Shown one piece after another: positions 35,395 through 45,035 of a stretch of 64,000 nucleotides of DNA. The stretch comes from Stenotrophomonas ginsengisoli (GTDB taxonomy: Bacteria; Pseudomonadota; Gammaproteobacteria; Xanthomonadales; Xanthomonadaceae), in assembly GCF_001431485.1 (NCBI RefSeq), contig NZ_LDJM01000027.1, positions 18,481-82,480 of the forward strand. Direction: 5' to 3'. Both the position numbers and the translations under genes were made by a program. Numbering within the stretch: the stretch's first letter is position 1; each line of letters starts with the position of its first letter. The notes below the pieces were generated by a model that saw only the letters and a program-made list of their open reading frames with translations, searched no databases and was not told the DNA's origin.

Positions 35395-37328
35395 CCAGCG
35401 TCCTGCGCGTACTGGCACTGGCGGTGCTGCTGCTGGGCACCGGCTGCAGCTCGTTGTCGCAACTGGAGCGCGAACGTGCTGCGGGCATTGCGCTGCAGGC
35501 CCGTTCGGATCTGCGCGAATGCCAGCGCGAGGACAACTGCGCCCTTGATTCACCGCTGCGGGCGCTGGCCGGGCAGGCCTTCGTGCGCTCGCAGCCGGAC
35601 CGGCCGGTGCACTACGCCACCATCCTGGACGAGGGCGAGGCCTCGCTGGTGGCGCGCGTCAACCTGCTGCGCAGCGCCACCCGCTCCATCGACCTGCAGA
35701 CCTACATCTTCGATACCGACGACAGTGCCCGGCTGGTACTGGACGAGCTGCTGGCCGCGGCCCGGCGCGGGGTCAAGGTGCGCGTGCTGATCGACCAGCT
35801 CTCGGCGATCACCGACCTGCAGACCCTGGGTGCCCTGGCCGGTGCCCACCAGAACCTGCAGCTGCGGGTCTACAACCCGACCTTCGGCAAGGCCGATCCC
35901 AATTACCTGGACTATGCGGCCAGCGTGATCTGCTGCTTCCGCCGCTTCAACCAGCGCATGCACAACAAGCTGCTGGTGATTGACCACGCGGTTGGCGTGG
36001 TCGGCGGCCGCAATTACCAGGATGATTATTACGACTGGGATACGGAGTACAACTTCCGCGATCGTGACGTCATCATCAGCGGGCCGGAGGTGCGCGAAAT
36101 GGCCGCCAACTTCGACGCCTACTGGGCGGCGCCGCGCGCGGTGGCGGTGGAAAAGCTCAATGATGTCGGCCGCCTGCTGCTGCGTGAGGGGGTGCCGTCG
36201 TTGCCGCCGCTGCCCGGACGCAACCCGGAGCGGGTGGCACGGGCACAGCGCCTGGCCGATGACCCGGCCTGGGTGCAGGCGCGCTTTGTCGATACCGCGC
36301 TGGAGGTGGGGCAGGTCCATTACGTGGCCGACCTGCCGGACAAGCACCAAGCCGCAGTGGATGAGCAGCACGCCAGCTTCCGCCTGGACCGGCTGATCAG
36401 CAATGCCCGCCAGGATGTGCTGCTGCAGACCCCGTACCTGGTCATGTCCGACGCGGCCCGCGAACTGTTCGGCCAGCTGCGCCAGCGCGAGCAGAAGGTG
36501 CGCGTGCGGGTGTCCACCAACAGCCTGGCCGCCACCGACAACCCGATCGTGTATGCGCTGTCCTACAAGTACAAGCGCCGCAACATGCGCGAGCTGGGGA
36601 TGGAAATCCACGAGTACAAACCCTTCCCGCTCGATCCGCCGGTGGCCCCGGTGAACCAGGAGCCGGGCGCGCTGTCCGATACCCTGCCCGGTTGGGTGCT
36701 GGCGCCGCAATCGAGCACCCCCAATGCCCGCGGTGACCTGCGCCGGCGTCAGCCCGGCGGCAGCGAGATCGAGCGTGATGTGCTGCGTACCGAAACCCGG
36801 CCCTCGTTCCTGGGCTCCGGCGCCACCAACCGCCCGCTGCCGGTTACCCGCGACGGTGTGCGCATGGGCCTGCATGCCAAGTCACTGGTGATCGACCGCC
36901 GCATCGGTGTGATCGGTACCCACAACTTCGACCCGCGCAGCGAGAACTACAACACCGAGGCGATGGTGGTGATTGCCGACGAGGCCTTTGCCCAGGCCCT
37001 GGCGCGCAGCATCGAGCACGACATGCAGCCGGAAAACTCCTGGGTGGTGGCGCCGCGCCAGCGCATGCCGGTGCTGGGCCAGCTCAACTACAGCGTCGGC
37101 AAGGCATCCGAAGCCCTGCCGGTGCTGGATGTGTGGCCCTGGCGCTATGCCACCGTGTTTGAATACCAGCCCTCGGCGCAGTGCGCGCAGCCGCTGTCCA
37201 GCCGTGATCCGGGCTTTTACGACTGCTACCGCGCGCTGGGTGATTTCCCCGAGGTCAACCTCGGTGGCAAGTGGGTGCTGGTACGCATGCTGACCGCCTT
37301 CGGCGCCGGCCTGGTGCCGATTCTTTGA
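35391..37328 (+). CDS. Phospholipase D-like lipoprotein with two HKD motifs
   Basis: A 645-residue protein with a lipoprotein signal (lipobox LGTGC, Cys19) and two HxK(x4)D motifs: HNKLLVIDHAVGVVGGRN (His191) and HAKSLVIDRRIGVIGTHN (His495), the latter followed by FDPRSENYNTE. Both halves of the active site are therefore present. It resembles the cardiolipin-synthase/PLD-like proteins found in the envelope of Xanthomonadaceae. The start is a GTG whose last two bases form the TGA of the YceI gene, so translation is probably coupled. Confidence 0.9.
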   Translation: MTSVLRVLALAVLLLGTGCSSLSQLERERAAGIALQARSDLRECQREDNCALDSPLRALAGQAFVRSQPDRPVHYATILDEGEASLVARVNLLRSATRSIDLQTYIFDTDDSARLVLDELLAAARRGVKVRVLIDQLSAITDLQTLGALAGAHQNLQLRVYNPTFGKADPNYLDYAASVICCFRRFNQRMHNKLLVIDHAVGVVGGRNYQDDYYDWDTEYNFRDRDVIISGPEVREMAANFDAYWAAPRAVAVEKLNDVGRLLLREGVPSLPPLPGRNPERVARAQRLADDPAWVQARFVDTALEVGQVHYVADLPDKHQAAVDEQHASFRLDRLISNARQDVLLQTPYLVMSDAARELFGQLRQREQKVRVRVSTNSLAATDNPIVYALSYKYKRRNMRELGMEIHEYKPFPLDPPVAPVNQEPGALSDTLPGWVLAPQSSTPNARGDLRRRQPGGSEIERDVLRTETRPSFLGSGATNRPLPVTRDGVRMGLHAKSLVIDRRIGVIGTHNFDPRSENYNTEAMVVIADEAFAQALARSIEHDMQPENSWVVAPRQRMPVLGQLNYSVGKASEALPVLDVWPWRYATVFEYQPSAQCAQPLSSRDPGFYDCYRALGDFPEVNLGGKWVLVRMLTAFGAGLVPIL

Positions 37329-37363
37329 TTGGTTTTCGACGCTTTTGACGGGAGTTGTTGACG

Positions 37364-37798
37364 ATGGCGAGTGTTTTCCTGGCACCGGTGGATCTGGCCG
37401 CAGTCAATGCGCTCAGCCACGACAGCCTGATTTCCCATCTCGGGATCGAGTTCACCGCCGCCGGTGAGGACTGGCTGGAAGCGACCATGCCGGTGGATGC
37501 GCGTACCCATCAGCCGTATGGCCTGCTCCACGGCGGCGCCTCGGTGGTGCTGGCCGAGACCCTGGGCAGCACCGCCGGCAACCTGTGCGTGGATCCGGCC
37601 AGCTGGATGTGCGTGGGCCTGGAGATCAATGCCAACCACCTGCGCGGCGAGCGCAGCGGGGTGGTGACCGGCCGCGCCACCGCCGTGCATGTGGGACGCA
37701 GCACCCAGGTCTGGGAAATCAGCATCCGCAATGCCGCCGGCAAGCGTGTCTGTGTGTCGCGCCTGACCCTGGCCGTGGTGCCGATCCAGCAGCGCTGA
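37364..37798 (+). CDS. Hotdog-fold thioesterase (PaaI/MenI type)
   Basis: A 144-residue acyl-CoA thioesterase of the hotdog fold. HQPYGLLHGGASVVLAETLG (residues about 48-67) is the PaaI/YbdB signature, with the catalytic acidic residue in ALAETLG, and EINANHLRGERSGVVTG follows. Its substrate could be DHNA-CoA or aromatic acyl-CoA. The ATG is chosen because GGGAG lies about 8 bases before it. Its stop is four bases from the convergent GGDEF/EAL gene. Confidence 0.88.
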   Translation: MASVFLAPVDLAAVNALSHDSLISHLGIEFTAAGEDWLEATMPVDARTHQPYGLLHGGASVVLAETLGSTAGNLCVDPASWMCVGLEINANHLRGERSGVVTGRATAVHVGRSTQVWEISIRNAAGKRVCVSRLTLAVVPIQQR

Positions 37799-37802
37799 GC
37801 GC

Positions 37803-40370
37803 TCAGGCACTCAATATCGACTGGGCCAGCCGGCGCTGCTTGAGCCATACCGCCAGGGCCTGGGCCTGCAGGGCGCAGGCGTAGTGGAAGCCCTGGGCGG
37901 CGGTGAAACCGAACTGGCGCAGTTTGTCGATCTGCGCGGTGGTGGTGACGCCTTCGGCGACCACCGCCAGCTGCAGTGCCGCACCGATCCGGCACACCGC
38001 CTCGGCCAGGGCTTCGGCGACCGGGTCGTTGTCCATGTCGGCCACAAAGCTCTGGTCCAGTTTGATTTCCGATACCGGCAGCTCGCGCAGGTAGTTGAAG
38101 CTGGAATAGCCGGTGCCGAAATCATCCAGTGACAGGCGTACGCCGAGCTGGGCCAAGGTACGCAGGGTGCGCAGGGTATCCGGGTGGCGGTCCAGCAGCA
38201 CCGCCTCGGTGATTTCCAGCACCAGGTCGGCGGCCTGCAGGCCGTGGGTATCGATGCGTTGCTTGACCCGGGTCGGCAGGGCCGGGTCACGGAAGTCGGT
38301 CGGTGACAGGTTGACCGACACCGCCGGCACGTTCAGGCCCTGCTCGCGCCACTGGCGCAGGTCGCTGCAGGCCTGGTTGATCACCCACATGCCCAGCTCA
38401 CCGATGACCCCGCATTCCTCGGCCAGCGGGATGAAGCAGTCCGGGCTGATGCTGCCCAGTTCGGGGTGATCCCAGCGGGCCAGTGCCTCCACGCTGTGCA
38501 GCTGGCCATCATGCAGGTTCACCTGTGGCTGGTAATGCAGCTGCAGGCTGTTGTCCGGCAGGGCCTGGCGCAGGTGGATCTCCAGTGCCCGCCGTTGCTG
38601 CATGGCGTGGTCCATGGCCTCGCTGTAGAAGCGTGCCTGGGTGGCGCCGGGCAGTTTGCTCTGCATCCGTGCCAGGTCGGCCTGCTGCATCAGGGAGGGG
38701 ATGGTCTTGGCGTTGTCCGGGAACAGGCTGATGCCGACGGCGGCGCGCAGGCGCAGTTCGGTCTGGCCCAGGGTCAGCGGGGCCTGCAGACGGTCCAGCA
38801 GGGTCTGGCTGATGCTGCGTGCGTGTTCGGCATCGCAGTGGGCGATGACCAGGGCGAACTCGTCGCCGGACAGGCGCCCGGCAATATCGGCCGCGCCCAG
38901 CACCGACTGGATGCGCTGGGCAATCTCGCGCAGCAGGTTGTCGCCGTTGCCCTGGCCCATGACCTCGTTGATCTGCTTGAAGCGCTCGATGTCCAGCGAC
39001 ATCACCGCCATGCCATGGTCGTCATGTTCGGCCGCGGCCAGTGCCTGGCCGGCACGGGCAATGAGCTGGCTGCGGTTGGGCAGGCCGGTCAGGTTGTCGT
39101 GGTAGGCCAGGTGGTGGATGCGCTGGCGCGACAGGTCGCGCTCCAGGGCCACCGCGCACAGGTGCACGCAGGTCTGGATCAGGCGCAGATGGCGCGCTTC
39201 GGGCTCGCGCGCCTTGCGGTAATAACAGCCGAAGGTGCCCAGGATGCGGCCATCGCTGGCCTCCACCGGGGTGGACCAGCAGGCGGCCAGACCGTGGCGC
39301 AGGGCGTGCTCGGCGATGCCTTCCCAGTTCGGGTCGGTGGCGATGTTGCTGCTGATCACCGGTTTGCCGCTCCAGGCCGCGGTGCCGCAACAGCCGCAGG
39401 CCGGGCCGATCGGCACCCCTTCCATCAGGGCGATGTAGGCAGGCGGCAGGCTGGGGCCGGCCAGTGGCCGCATCCGCCCTTCGTTGTCGATGCGGATCAC
39501 CGAGGCCAGGATGTCCGGGGCGACGCGCTCCAGTTCGGTGCACAGCAGCTGCATCACCTCGTTGGTGGGAACCTCGCGGGCCATCGCCTCCAGGATGCGG
39601 TTGAGCAACATCGCATGCACGCGCGCTTCGCTGATGTCGGTCATCACCACCACCAGGTGGCTGAGCTGGTTGTTCTCGTCAAACACCGGGTTGGCGTTGA
39701 TCTCGCACCACACCCCGCTGCTGCTGTGATGGGTCAGGTAAACCTCGCTGCGCACCGGCTGGCCGGCCAGCAAGGGTTCGAACAATTGCTCGGTGCTGCG
39801 CCCGGGCTGGGCGTTGTCGGCCACCAGCGCGGGCAACGACTGGCCCACCAGCTGGTTGTCGCTGTAGCCGAGCAGATGGCGCAGGCCGCGGTTGGCGTGC
39901 AGAATGCGCGCCTGTGCGTCGGTAATCAGGATCGCCGCGTTGACCTGGTCAAACCCGATGGACAGCAGGTTGCTGCGTGCCTCGGCATTGCGCTGGATCT
40001 GGATATCGGTCAGATACACCGCGCGCAGCGATGTGCCGGGAATTTTGTGCAGCGACAGGCTGACCCAGACGCGGCTGCCGTCGGCACGCTGCAGCTGGAT
40101 ATCGCCGGGATGACGCAGCATGGCATCCAGGCGGCTGCGTCCGTGTTTGCCACGCGGTATGAAACGCCGGGAAAGGGTTTCTGGAACCAGTTCGGCCAGT
40201 GATTTTCCGATGGCATGGCGGCGGCGCCATCCACACAGCCGTTCGGCAGTACGGTTGAGCCAGCGCACACGCAACTGGGCATCCAGCAGCACGATGCCCT
40301 GATCGGCCTGCTCGGCGGCAATGGTTATTGCTTCCGGGTTGTTTTCCAGCCCGGTGTCCAGCAGTTCCAT
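37803..40370 (-). CDS. PAS-PAS-GAF-GGDEF-EAL cyclic-di-GMP protein
   Basis: An 855-residue signalling protein. Two PAS domains (about 20-250), a GAF domain (about 260-400, with GPACGCCGTAAWSGKPVI), a GGDEF domain whose motif reads SGDEF (about residue 507), and an EAL domain with EALARWDHPELG, LEITEAVLL, DDFGTGYSSFNYLREL and KLDQSFV. The EAL residues needed for c-di-GMP hydrolysis are in place; the SGDEF form may be a weak cyclase or GTP-binding regulator. The ATG has GGGGAG 5 bases upstream, and the longer start at 40628 is rejected. Transcribed towards the hotdog gene. Confidence 0.92.
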   Translation of the reverse strand: MELLDTGLENNPEAITIAAEQADQGIVLLDAQLRVRWLNRTAERLCGWRRRHAIGKSLAELVPETLSRRFIPRGKHGRSRLDAMLRHPGDIQLQRADGSRVWVSLSLHKIPGTSLRAVYLTDIQIQRNAEARSNLLSIGFDQVNAAILITDAQARILHANRGLRHLLGYSDNQLVGQSLPALVADNAQPGRSTEQLFEPLLAGQPVRSEVYLTHHSSSGVWCEINANPVFDENNQLSHLVVVMTDISEARVHAMLLNRILEAMAREVPTNEVMQLLCTELERVAPDILASVIRIDNEGRMRPLAGPSLPPAYIALMEGVPIGPACGCCGTAAWSGKPVISSNIATDPNWEGIAEHALRHGLAACWSTPVEASDGRILGTFGCYYRKAREPEARHLRLIQTCVHLCAVALERDLSRQRIHHLAYHDNLTGLPNRSQLIARAGQALAAAEHDDHGMAVMSLDIERFKQINEVMGQGNGDNLLREIAQRIQSVLGAADIAGRLSGDEFALVIAHCDAEHARSISQTLLDRLQAPLTLGQTELRLRAAVGISLFPDNAKTIPSLMQQADLARMQSKLPGATQARFYSEAMDHAMQQRRALEIHLRQALPDNSLQLHYQPQVNLHDGQLHSVEALARWDHPELGSISPDCFIPLAEECGVIGELGMWVINQACSDLRQWREQGLNVPAVSVNLSPTDFRDPALPTRVKQRIDTHGLQAADLVLEITEAVLLDRHPDTLRTLRTLAQLGVRLSLDDFGTGYSSFNYLRELPVSEIKLDQSFVADMDNDPVAEALAEAVCRIGAALQLAVVAEGVTTTAQIDKLRQFGFTAAQGFHYACALQAQALAVWLKQRRLAQSILSA

Positions 40371-40477
40371 CGCAGCTCCCCCCGCATCTGGATGCAATCG
40401 CACTGTTTTACTCAACCGCCCCTGTTTGAACAAGGGGTTGCTGGCGCACACTCTGGCCGATCCGGTATCGTGGCCGG

Positions 40478-41266
40478 ATGAATCCTCGCCCTGTCGCCGC
40501 CCCCCGGATGGCGCGTACCTTTCGTTATCTTTACCGCACTCCGTGGTTGCTGGCGCATCTGTTGCTGGGGCTGCCCCTGGTATTGCTGGCCATGTTGCCG
40601 CCGTGGCGCAACTGGCAGGTCGGCTCACGCCCGCTGGAACACCAGCTGGTGCGGCTGTGGTCGGCCGGGTTGTTGCGGGTATTCGGCTTGCGCGTGCGGG
40701 CGCTGGGTTCGCCCTTGCCCGGCGGGGTATTGCTGGTGGCCAACCACGTCAGCTGGATGGATATCCAGATGATCCACAGCCAGCACATGGTCGGTTTTGT
40801 GGCCAAGGCGGAAATTGCCGGCTGGCCCCTGGTCGGCTGGCTGGCCGCACGCGGGCAGACCATTTTCCACCAGCGTGGTGATACCCAGTCGCTGGGCGGG
40901 GTGATGGACGAGATGAGCGCCCGCCTGCGCCAGCAGCGGCCGGTGGCGGTGTTCCCGGAAGGGCGTACCCGCAACGGCCACGAGGTCGGCCCGTTCCACG
41001 CGCGCATCTTCACCTGTGCGGTGGAGGCCGGGGTGCCGGTGCAGCCGGTGGCCATCCGTTACGGCGAACAGGGCCGGGCGCAGAGTGTCGTGGCCTTCGG
41101 CGAGCGCGAAGGTTTCGTGCCCAATTTCCTGCGTCTGCTCGGTGAGCCGGCGCGGCGGGCCGAAGTGCACTTCCTCGAGCCGATCGCACCCGGTCAGCTG
41201 GAAGGACGCCGGCAGATTGCCGAACTGGCACGCCAGCGGGTAGTGCAGGCAATGGCCGCGGCCTGA
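40478..41266 (+). CDS. 1-acyl-sn-glycerol-3-phosphate acyltransferase (PlsC-like)
   Basis: A 262-residue membrane-associated acyltransferase with one hydrophobic segment near residues 15-40. The HX4D motif NHVSWMDIQM (catalytic His and Asp) and the glycerolipid-binding VFPEGRTRNG motif are complete, and FHQRGDTQSLGGVM and PVQPVAIRYG fit the PlsC family. It adds an acyl chain to lysophosphatidate or a related lipid (an ornithine-lipid OlsA-type role is not excluded). Three bases separate it from the next gene. Confidence 0.93.
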   Translation: MNPRPVAAPRMARTFRYLYRTPWLLAHLLLGLPLVLLAMLPPWRNWQVGSRPLEHQLVRLWSAGLLRVFGLRVRALGSPLPGGVLLVANHVSWMDIQMIHSQHMVGFVAKAEIAGWPLVGWLAARGQTIFHQRGDTQSLGGVMDEMSARLRQQRPVAVFPEGRTRNGHEVGPFHARIFTCAVEAGVPVQPVAIRYGEQGRAQSVVAFGEREGFVPNFLRLLGEPARRAEVHFLEPIAPGQLEGRRQIAELARQRVVQAMAAA

Positions 41267-41269
41267 GCC

Positions 41270-42259
41270 ATGCTGCAACCGGCTTACCGCCCGCCCACCT
41301 GGCTGCGCAACGGCCACCTGCAGTCGTTGCTGTCCTCCAGCCGCCTGCGCCAGCGCCGCGGTGCCGGCCTGTTGCAGCAGCTGGGGGCGGACAATCACGA
41401 GCTGCTGCTTGATGGTGGCAACGGGGTCCGTCTGCAGGGCTGGTACAGCCAGCTGCCCGGGCGCACCCCGCAGGCCCTTGTGGTATTGCTGCACGGCTGG
41501 GAGGGCAGTGCCCAGTCCGGCTACATGCGCATGACCAGTGCAAGGCTGCTGGAAGCCGGGTTTGCGGTGGTGCGGCTGAATTTCCGCGACCACGGCGACA
41601 CCCTGCACCTCAATCCCGGCCTGTTCCATTCGGCGCGGCTGGATGAAGTGGTCAATGCCACCGCCGATATCGCCCGGCGTTACCCGCACCTGCCCTTGTC
41701 GGCCGCCGGTTTTTCCCTGGGCGGCAATTTTGCCTTGCGTCTGGCCCGCGCCGCGCCGCAGGCCGGCATTGCCCTGCAACGGGTGGCGGCGGTGTGCCCG
41801 GTGCTGGACCCGGCCCGCACCATGGACCAGCTCGAACGCGGCAGCGCCCTGTATGCGCGTTACTTCCACCGCAAGTGGACCGGCTCGCTGCGGCGCAAGC
41901 GCGCCCTGTTTCCGGAGCTGATGGCCGCCTGTGACGAACAGGTGCTGGGCCAGGACCTGCGCAGCCTGACCGCCTGGCTGGCCACCCGCTATGCCGGTTT
42001 TGAACGGGTCGAGGATTACTTCGATGCCTATTCCATTGCCGGCACGCGCATGGCCGGGCTGCAGGTGCCGGTCTCGGTGCTGATGGCCGCCGATGATCCG
42101 GTGATCCCGCTGCACAGCTTCCGTGACTGGGCATTGCCGGCGCATTCGCAGTTGCTGGTCAGCCCCTGGGGTGGCCACTGCGGCTTCATCGAGAACCTGC
42201 ACGGGGATGGCTGGGCCGAGCGCTGGGTCTGCGAGCGCTTGCAACAAAAGCCGGATTGA
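41270..42259 (+). CDS. YheT-family alpha/beta hydrolase
   Basis: A 329-residue hydrolase of the YheT family. The family N-terminus RPPTWLRNGHLQSLL, oxyanion region LLHGWEGSAQSGYMR, RLNFRDHGDT, nucleophile motif AAGFSLGGN (Ser149), acid residue in LMAADDPVIP and catalytic His in PWGGHCGFIEN are all visible. Substrate unknown; YheT proteins are esterase-like. Starts three bases after the PlsC-like stop, probably co-transcribed. Confidence 0.92.
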   Translation: MLQPAYRPPTWLRNGHLQSLLSSSRLRQRRGAGLLQQLGADNHELLLDGGNGVRLQGWYSQLPGRTPQALVVLLHGWEGSAQSGYMRMTSARLLEAGFAVVRLNFRDHGDTLHLNPGLFHSARLDEVVNATADIARRYPHLPLSAAGFSLGGNFALRLARAAPQAGIALQRVAAVCPVLDPARTMDQLERGSALYARYFHRKWTGSLRRKRALFPELMAACDEQVLGQDLRSLTAWLATRYAGFERVEDYFDAYSIAGTRMAGLQVPVSVLMAADDPVIPLHSFRDWALPAHSQLLVSPWGGHCGFIENLHGDGWAERWVCERLQQKPD

Positions 42260-42295
42260 AGCGGATCAGCGGCCAAGCAGGAGGGCCAGGGTGGC

Positions 42296-42301
42296 TACAA
42301 T
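42296..42301 (+). promoter_or_regulatory. Possible -10 box (TACAAT) upstream of the TPR-sulfotransferase gene
   Basis: TACAAT lies 30 bases before the ATG of the next gene and differs from consensus at one position. No good -35 box is seen 16-18 bases upstream, so this is a tentative call. Confidence 0.3.
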
Positions 42302-42330
42302 GGACAATTGCCCACTGATTCCTGAACGCC

Positions 42331-44403
42331 ATGCAAGAACAGATCCTCCAGGCCTTCCAGCGCAACGCCAACGACGAAGCCCTCGCCCTGGCACAGCAGT
42401 GGGTTGAACAATCCCCGGGCCAGGCCGCGCCGCTGGGCTGGCTGGCCACCGCGCTGCGTCAGCGCGGTGACATCGATGCCGCGCTGGCCGCACTGGACCA
42501 GGCCCTGGCCCTGCAGCCGGAAGATGCCGGCCTGCACCTGCAGCGCGCCACCCTGTTGCTGACCGGCCGCCAGTTCGAGGCAGCCAGTGAAGCACTGGCG
42601 CGTACCACCGAGCTGGACCCCAACCAGCTGGACGGCTACCTGATCCAGGCCCACATGGCCCTGGCCCAGCGTGATTTCGAGCGCGCCCAGAGCCTGAGCC
42701 GGGTGGCCTCGCGCCTGGCCCCGGAACACCCGCAGCTGCTGGCCATCGACGGCATGATCGCCCTGCAGCAGGGCGAGGCCGACAAGGCCCTGGCCCTGCT
42801 CAACCAGGCCGCCGCACAGTTGCCGGACGATCCGCGCATCCTCTACGGCCTGGGCTTTGCCTTCCTGGCCAAGGACCACCTGGCCTTTGCCGAGCAGACC
42901 TTCCGCAAGCTCATTGCCGTCCAGCCGGACAGCCTGCCGATGATGGCGCTGGTGGCTGACCTGTGCCTGCGCCAGGGCCATGCCGACAACGCGGCAAAGA
43001 TGCTCGAGCAGATGCTGGCCACCGGCAAGGGCAACACCGCCGGGGTACGCCGCCTGGCCGCGATGATCCAGCTGCAGGCCGGTCAGCCGCAGGCCGCGCT
43101 TGAACACGCCGTGGCCAGCCTGCAGGAGGGCGAGATCGACCGCCGCGTGCTGCAGGTGGCACTGATGGCCTGGCAGCAGCTCGGCGCCGATGACCAGGCC
43201 CGCCAGGTGCTGGACCAGTTGCTGGAAACCCATGCCCAGGACCACGGCCTGTGGCTGGCCCGCCTGGCGGTGGAGCAGGTCGGCAGTGAAGCGGCTGCGG
43301 CTGTGGCCCAGCGCTGGGTCGAGGCCATGCCCGAACACGTGCCGGCCTGGGAAGTGCGCATGCGCCTGCATGACATGCTGTCCCAGCCCGAGCAGGCCGA
43401 GGCTGTGGCCCGCCGCATCATCGAACTGGAACCGGGCCGGGTCAGTGGCGAGCAGCGCGTGGTCGGTGCCCTGCTCGAGCGCAACGAGGCCGATGCTGCC
43501 GTTGCCCATGTGCAGGCGATGATCGAGCGCGCCGACGAGGCCGCCCGCCCGAACCTGCGCACCTGGTTGGGCGTGGTCCAGGACGGGGCCCAGCGTCCGG
43601 CCGATGCCGTGGCCACCTGGCTGGATATCCGCCAGGCAGAAGCCGGCGAGCGCCTGGCGCTGCCGCCGCAGGCCAAGAGCCCGATGAACTGGCCGGAGAT
43701 GGCCGAGATCGGCGAAGACACCCATGACCGCCCGCTGTTTGTGACCGGCCTGCCCGGCTCCGGCGTGGAGCGGGTGCTCAGCGTGCTCGGTGCCGCCAGC
43801 CCGGTGGTGCGCACCGATCGTTTCGGCGCAACCCCGCCCAATGATCCGTTCCAGCGCTTTGACACCCTGGCCCAGCTGGCCAGCGGCGAGCTGTCGGCCG
43901 AAGCACTGGTGCAGCAGTGGCGCGACGCCCTGCCGGGCCGTGGCATTGCCAACGGCAACATCATCGATTGCCTGCTGTGGTGGGACAACGGCCTGCTCTG
44001 GTCGCTGCGCCAGCACCTGCCGCAGGGCCGTCTGCTGGCCGTGCTGCGTGACCCGCGCGACATGCTGCTGGAATGGTTGGCCTTCGGTGGTTCCTATCCG
44101 TTCGCGCTGAACACCATCACCGAAGCCACCGGCTGGCTGCAGCGCAGCCTGGAACAGCTGGCCAACCTGCACGACCAGTCGCTGTATCCGGTGGCACTGA
44201 TGCGCATCGACGGAGTGGAGAACAATCCGCAGGCCATGGCCCAGTTGCTGGGCCAGGTCTTTGGCACGGCCTTCCCGGTGGTCAATCAGCTGCCGCCGGC
44301 GCGTCTGCCGGCCGGCCACTGGCGCCAGTACCGCGATGTGCTGGGTGCCGCCTTCAACAACCTGACCCCGGTCGCGGTGCGTCTGGGCTATCCCGAAAAT
44401 TGA
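42331..44403 (+). CDS. TPR-repeat protein fused to a sulfotransferase-like domain
   Basis: A 690-residue protein. Residues 1-about 455 form consecutive TPR helices (for example GDIDAALAALDQALALQPED, GEADKALALLNQAAAQLPDD and HAEQTFRKLIAVQPDS types). Residues about 460-690 resemble a sulfotransferase: PLFVTGLPGSGVERVLSVL is the 5'-phosphosulfate loop (about 467-485) and LAVLRDPRDMLLEWLAFGG the 3'-phosphate region (about 570-588). TPR-sulfotransferases of this kind are widespread in proteobacteria; the acceptor is unknown. No signal peptide. The domain match is convincing by motif, the activity unproven. Confidence 0.87.
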   Translation: MQEQILQAFQRNANDEALALAQQWVEQSPGQAAPLGWLATALRQRGDIDAALAALDQALALQPEDAGLHLQRATLLLTGRQFEAASEALARTTELDPNQLDGYLIQAHMALAQRDFERAQSLSRVASRLAPEHPQLLAIDGMIALQQGEADKALALLNQAAAQLPDDPRILYGLGFAFLAKDHLAFAEQTFRKLIAVQPDSLPMMALVADLCLRQGHADNAAKMLEQMLATGKGNTAGVRRLAAMIQLQAGQPQAALEHAVASLQEGEIDRRVLQVALMAWQQLGADDQARQVLDQLLETHAQDHGLWLARLAVEQVGSEAAAAVAQRWVEAMPEHVPAWEVRMRLHDMLSQPEQAEAVARRIIELEPGRVSGEQRVVGALLERNEADAAVAHVQAMIERADEAARPNLRTWLGVVQDGAQRPADAVATWLDIRQAEAGERLALPPQAKSPMNWPEMAEIGEDTHDRPLFVTGLPGSGVERVLSVLGAASPVVRTDRFGATPPNDPFQRFDTLAQLASGELSAEALVQQWRDALPGRGIANGNIIDCLLWWDNGLLWSLRQHLPQGRLLAVLRDPRDMLLEWLAFGGSYPFALNTITEATGWLQRSLEQLANLHDQSLYPVALMRIDGVENNPQAMAQLLGQVFGTAFPVVNQLPPARLPAGHWRQYRDVLGAAFNNLTPVAVRLGYPEN

Positions 44404-44419
44404 TCACAGGAGTGCAGTG

Positions 44420-45028
44420 ATGCGACTGACCAGTACCAGTTTCGACAATGGCCAGCCGCTGCCGGTAGCCCTGGCTGCCGGCAAGGCCGATGGTTTTTCC
44501 GCCAACCGCAACCCGCAGCTGGGTTGGGAACAGGTGCCCGCAGGTACGGCTTCCTTCGTGCTGCTGTGTGTGGATCCGGATGTACCCACGGTGGCGGAAA
44601 TGGTCGGTGCCGAAGGCGTCACCATCCCGCAGGAGCAGCCGCGCTGTGATTTCAGCCACTGGGTGATGGTGGACATCGCCGCCGATGTCCGCCAGATCGC
44701 CGAAGGGGCCTGCTCCGATGGTTTTGTGGTCGGTGGCAAGCAGGCACCGGCCGGCCCGGCCGGTGCACGCCAGGGCATCAACGACTACACCGGTTGGTTT
44801 GCCGGGCACGCACAGATGGCCGGTACCTACCGTGGTTATGACGGTGCCTGGCCGCCGGCCAACGACGCGCGCCTGCACCGCTATTTCTTCCGCCTGTTCG
44901 CGCTGGATGTGGCACGCCTGCCGGTGGAGGGTGACTTCACCGCCGCCCAGGTGCATGCGGCCATGCAGGGGCATGTGCTGGCCGAGGCGGCCATCCACGC
45001 CACCTACAGCCTCAACCCGGCGCTGTAA
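44420..45028 (+). CDS. YbhB/YbcL-type phosphatidylethanolamine-binding protein (PEBP family)
   Basis: A 202-residue PEBP-family protein: NRNPQLGWEQVPAGTASF, LLCVDPDVP, CDFSHWVMVDI, and GINDYTGWFAG with RYFFRLFALDV towards the end. Cytoplasmic as no signal is present. The ATG has AGGAG about 8 bases upstream; an in-frame GTG just before it is the alternative. The stop is followed by a strong bidirectional terminator. Confidence 0.92.
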   Translation: MRLTSTSFDNGQPLPVALAAGKADGFSANRNPQLGWEQVPAGTASFVLLCVDPDVPTVAEMVGAEGVTIPQEQPRCDFSHWVMVDIAADVRQIAEGACSDGFVVGGKQAPAGPAGARQGINDYTGWFAGHAQMAGTYRGYDGAWPPANDARLHRYFFRLFALDVARLPVEGDFTAAQVHAAMQGHVLAEAAIHATYSLNPAL

Positions 45029-45035
45029 GCGGGGC

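Noticed and set aside
40371..40628. Longer start for the GGDEF/EAL gene
   Set aside because: The added 86 residues have no PAS features and overlap the divergent PlsC gene; a good ribosome-binding site precedes the ATG at 40370.
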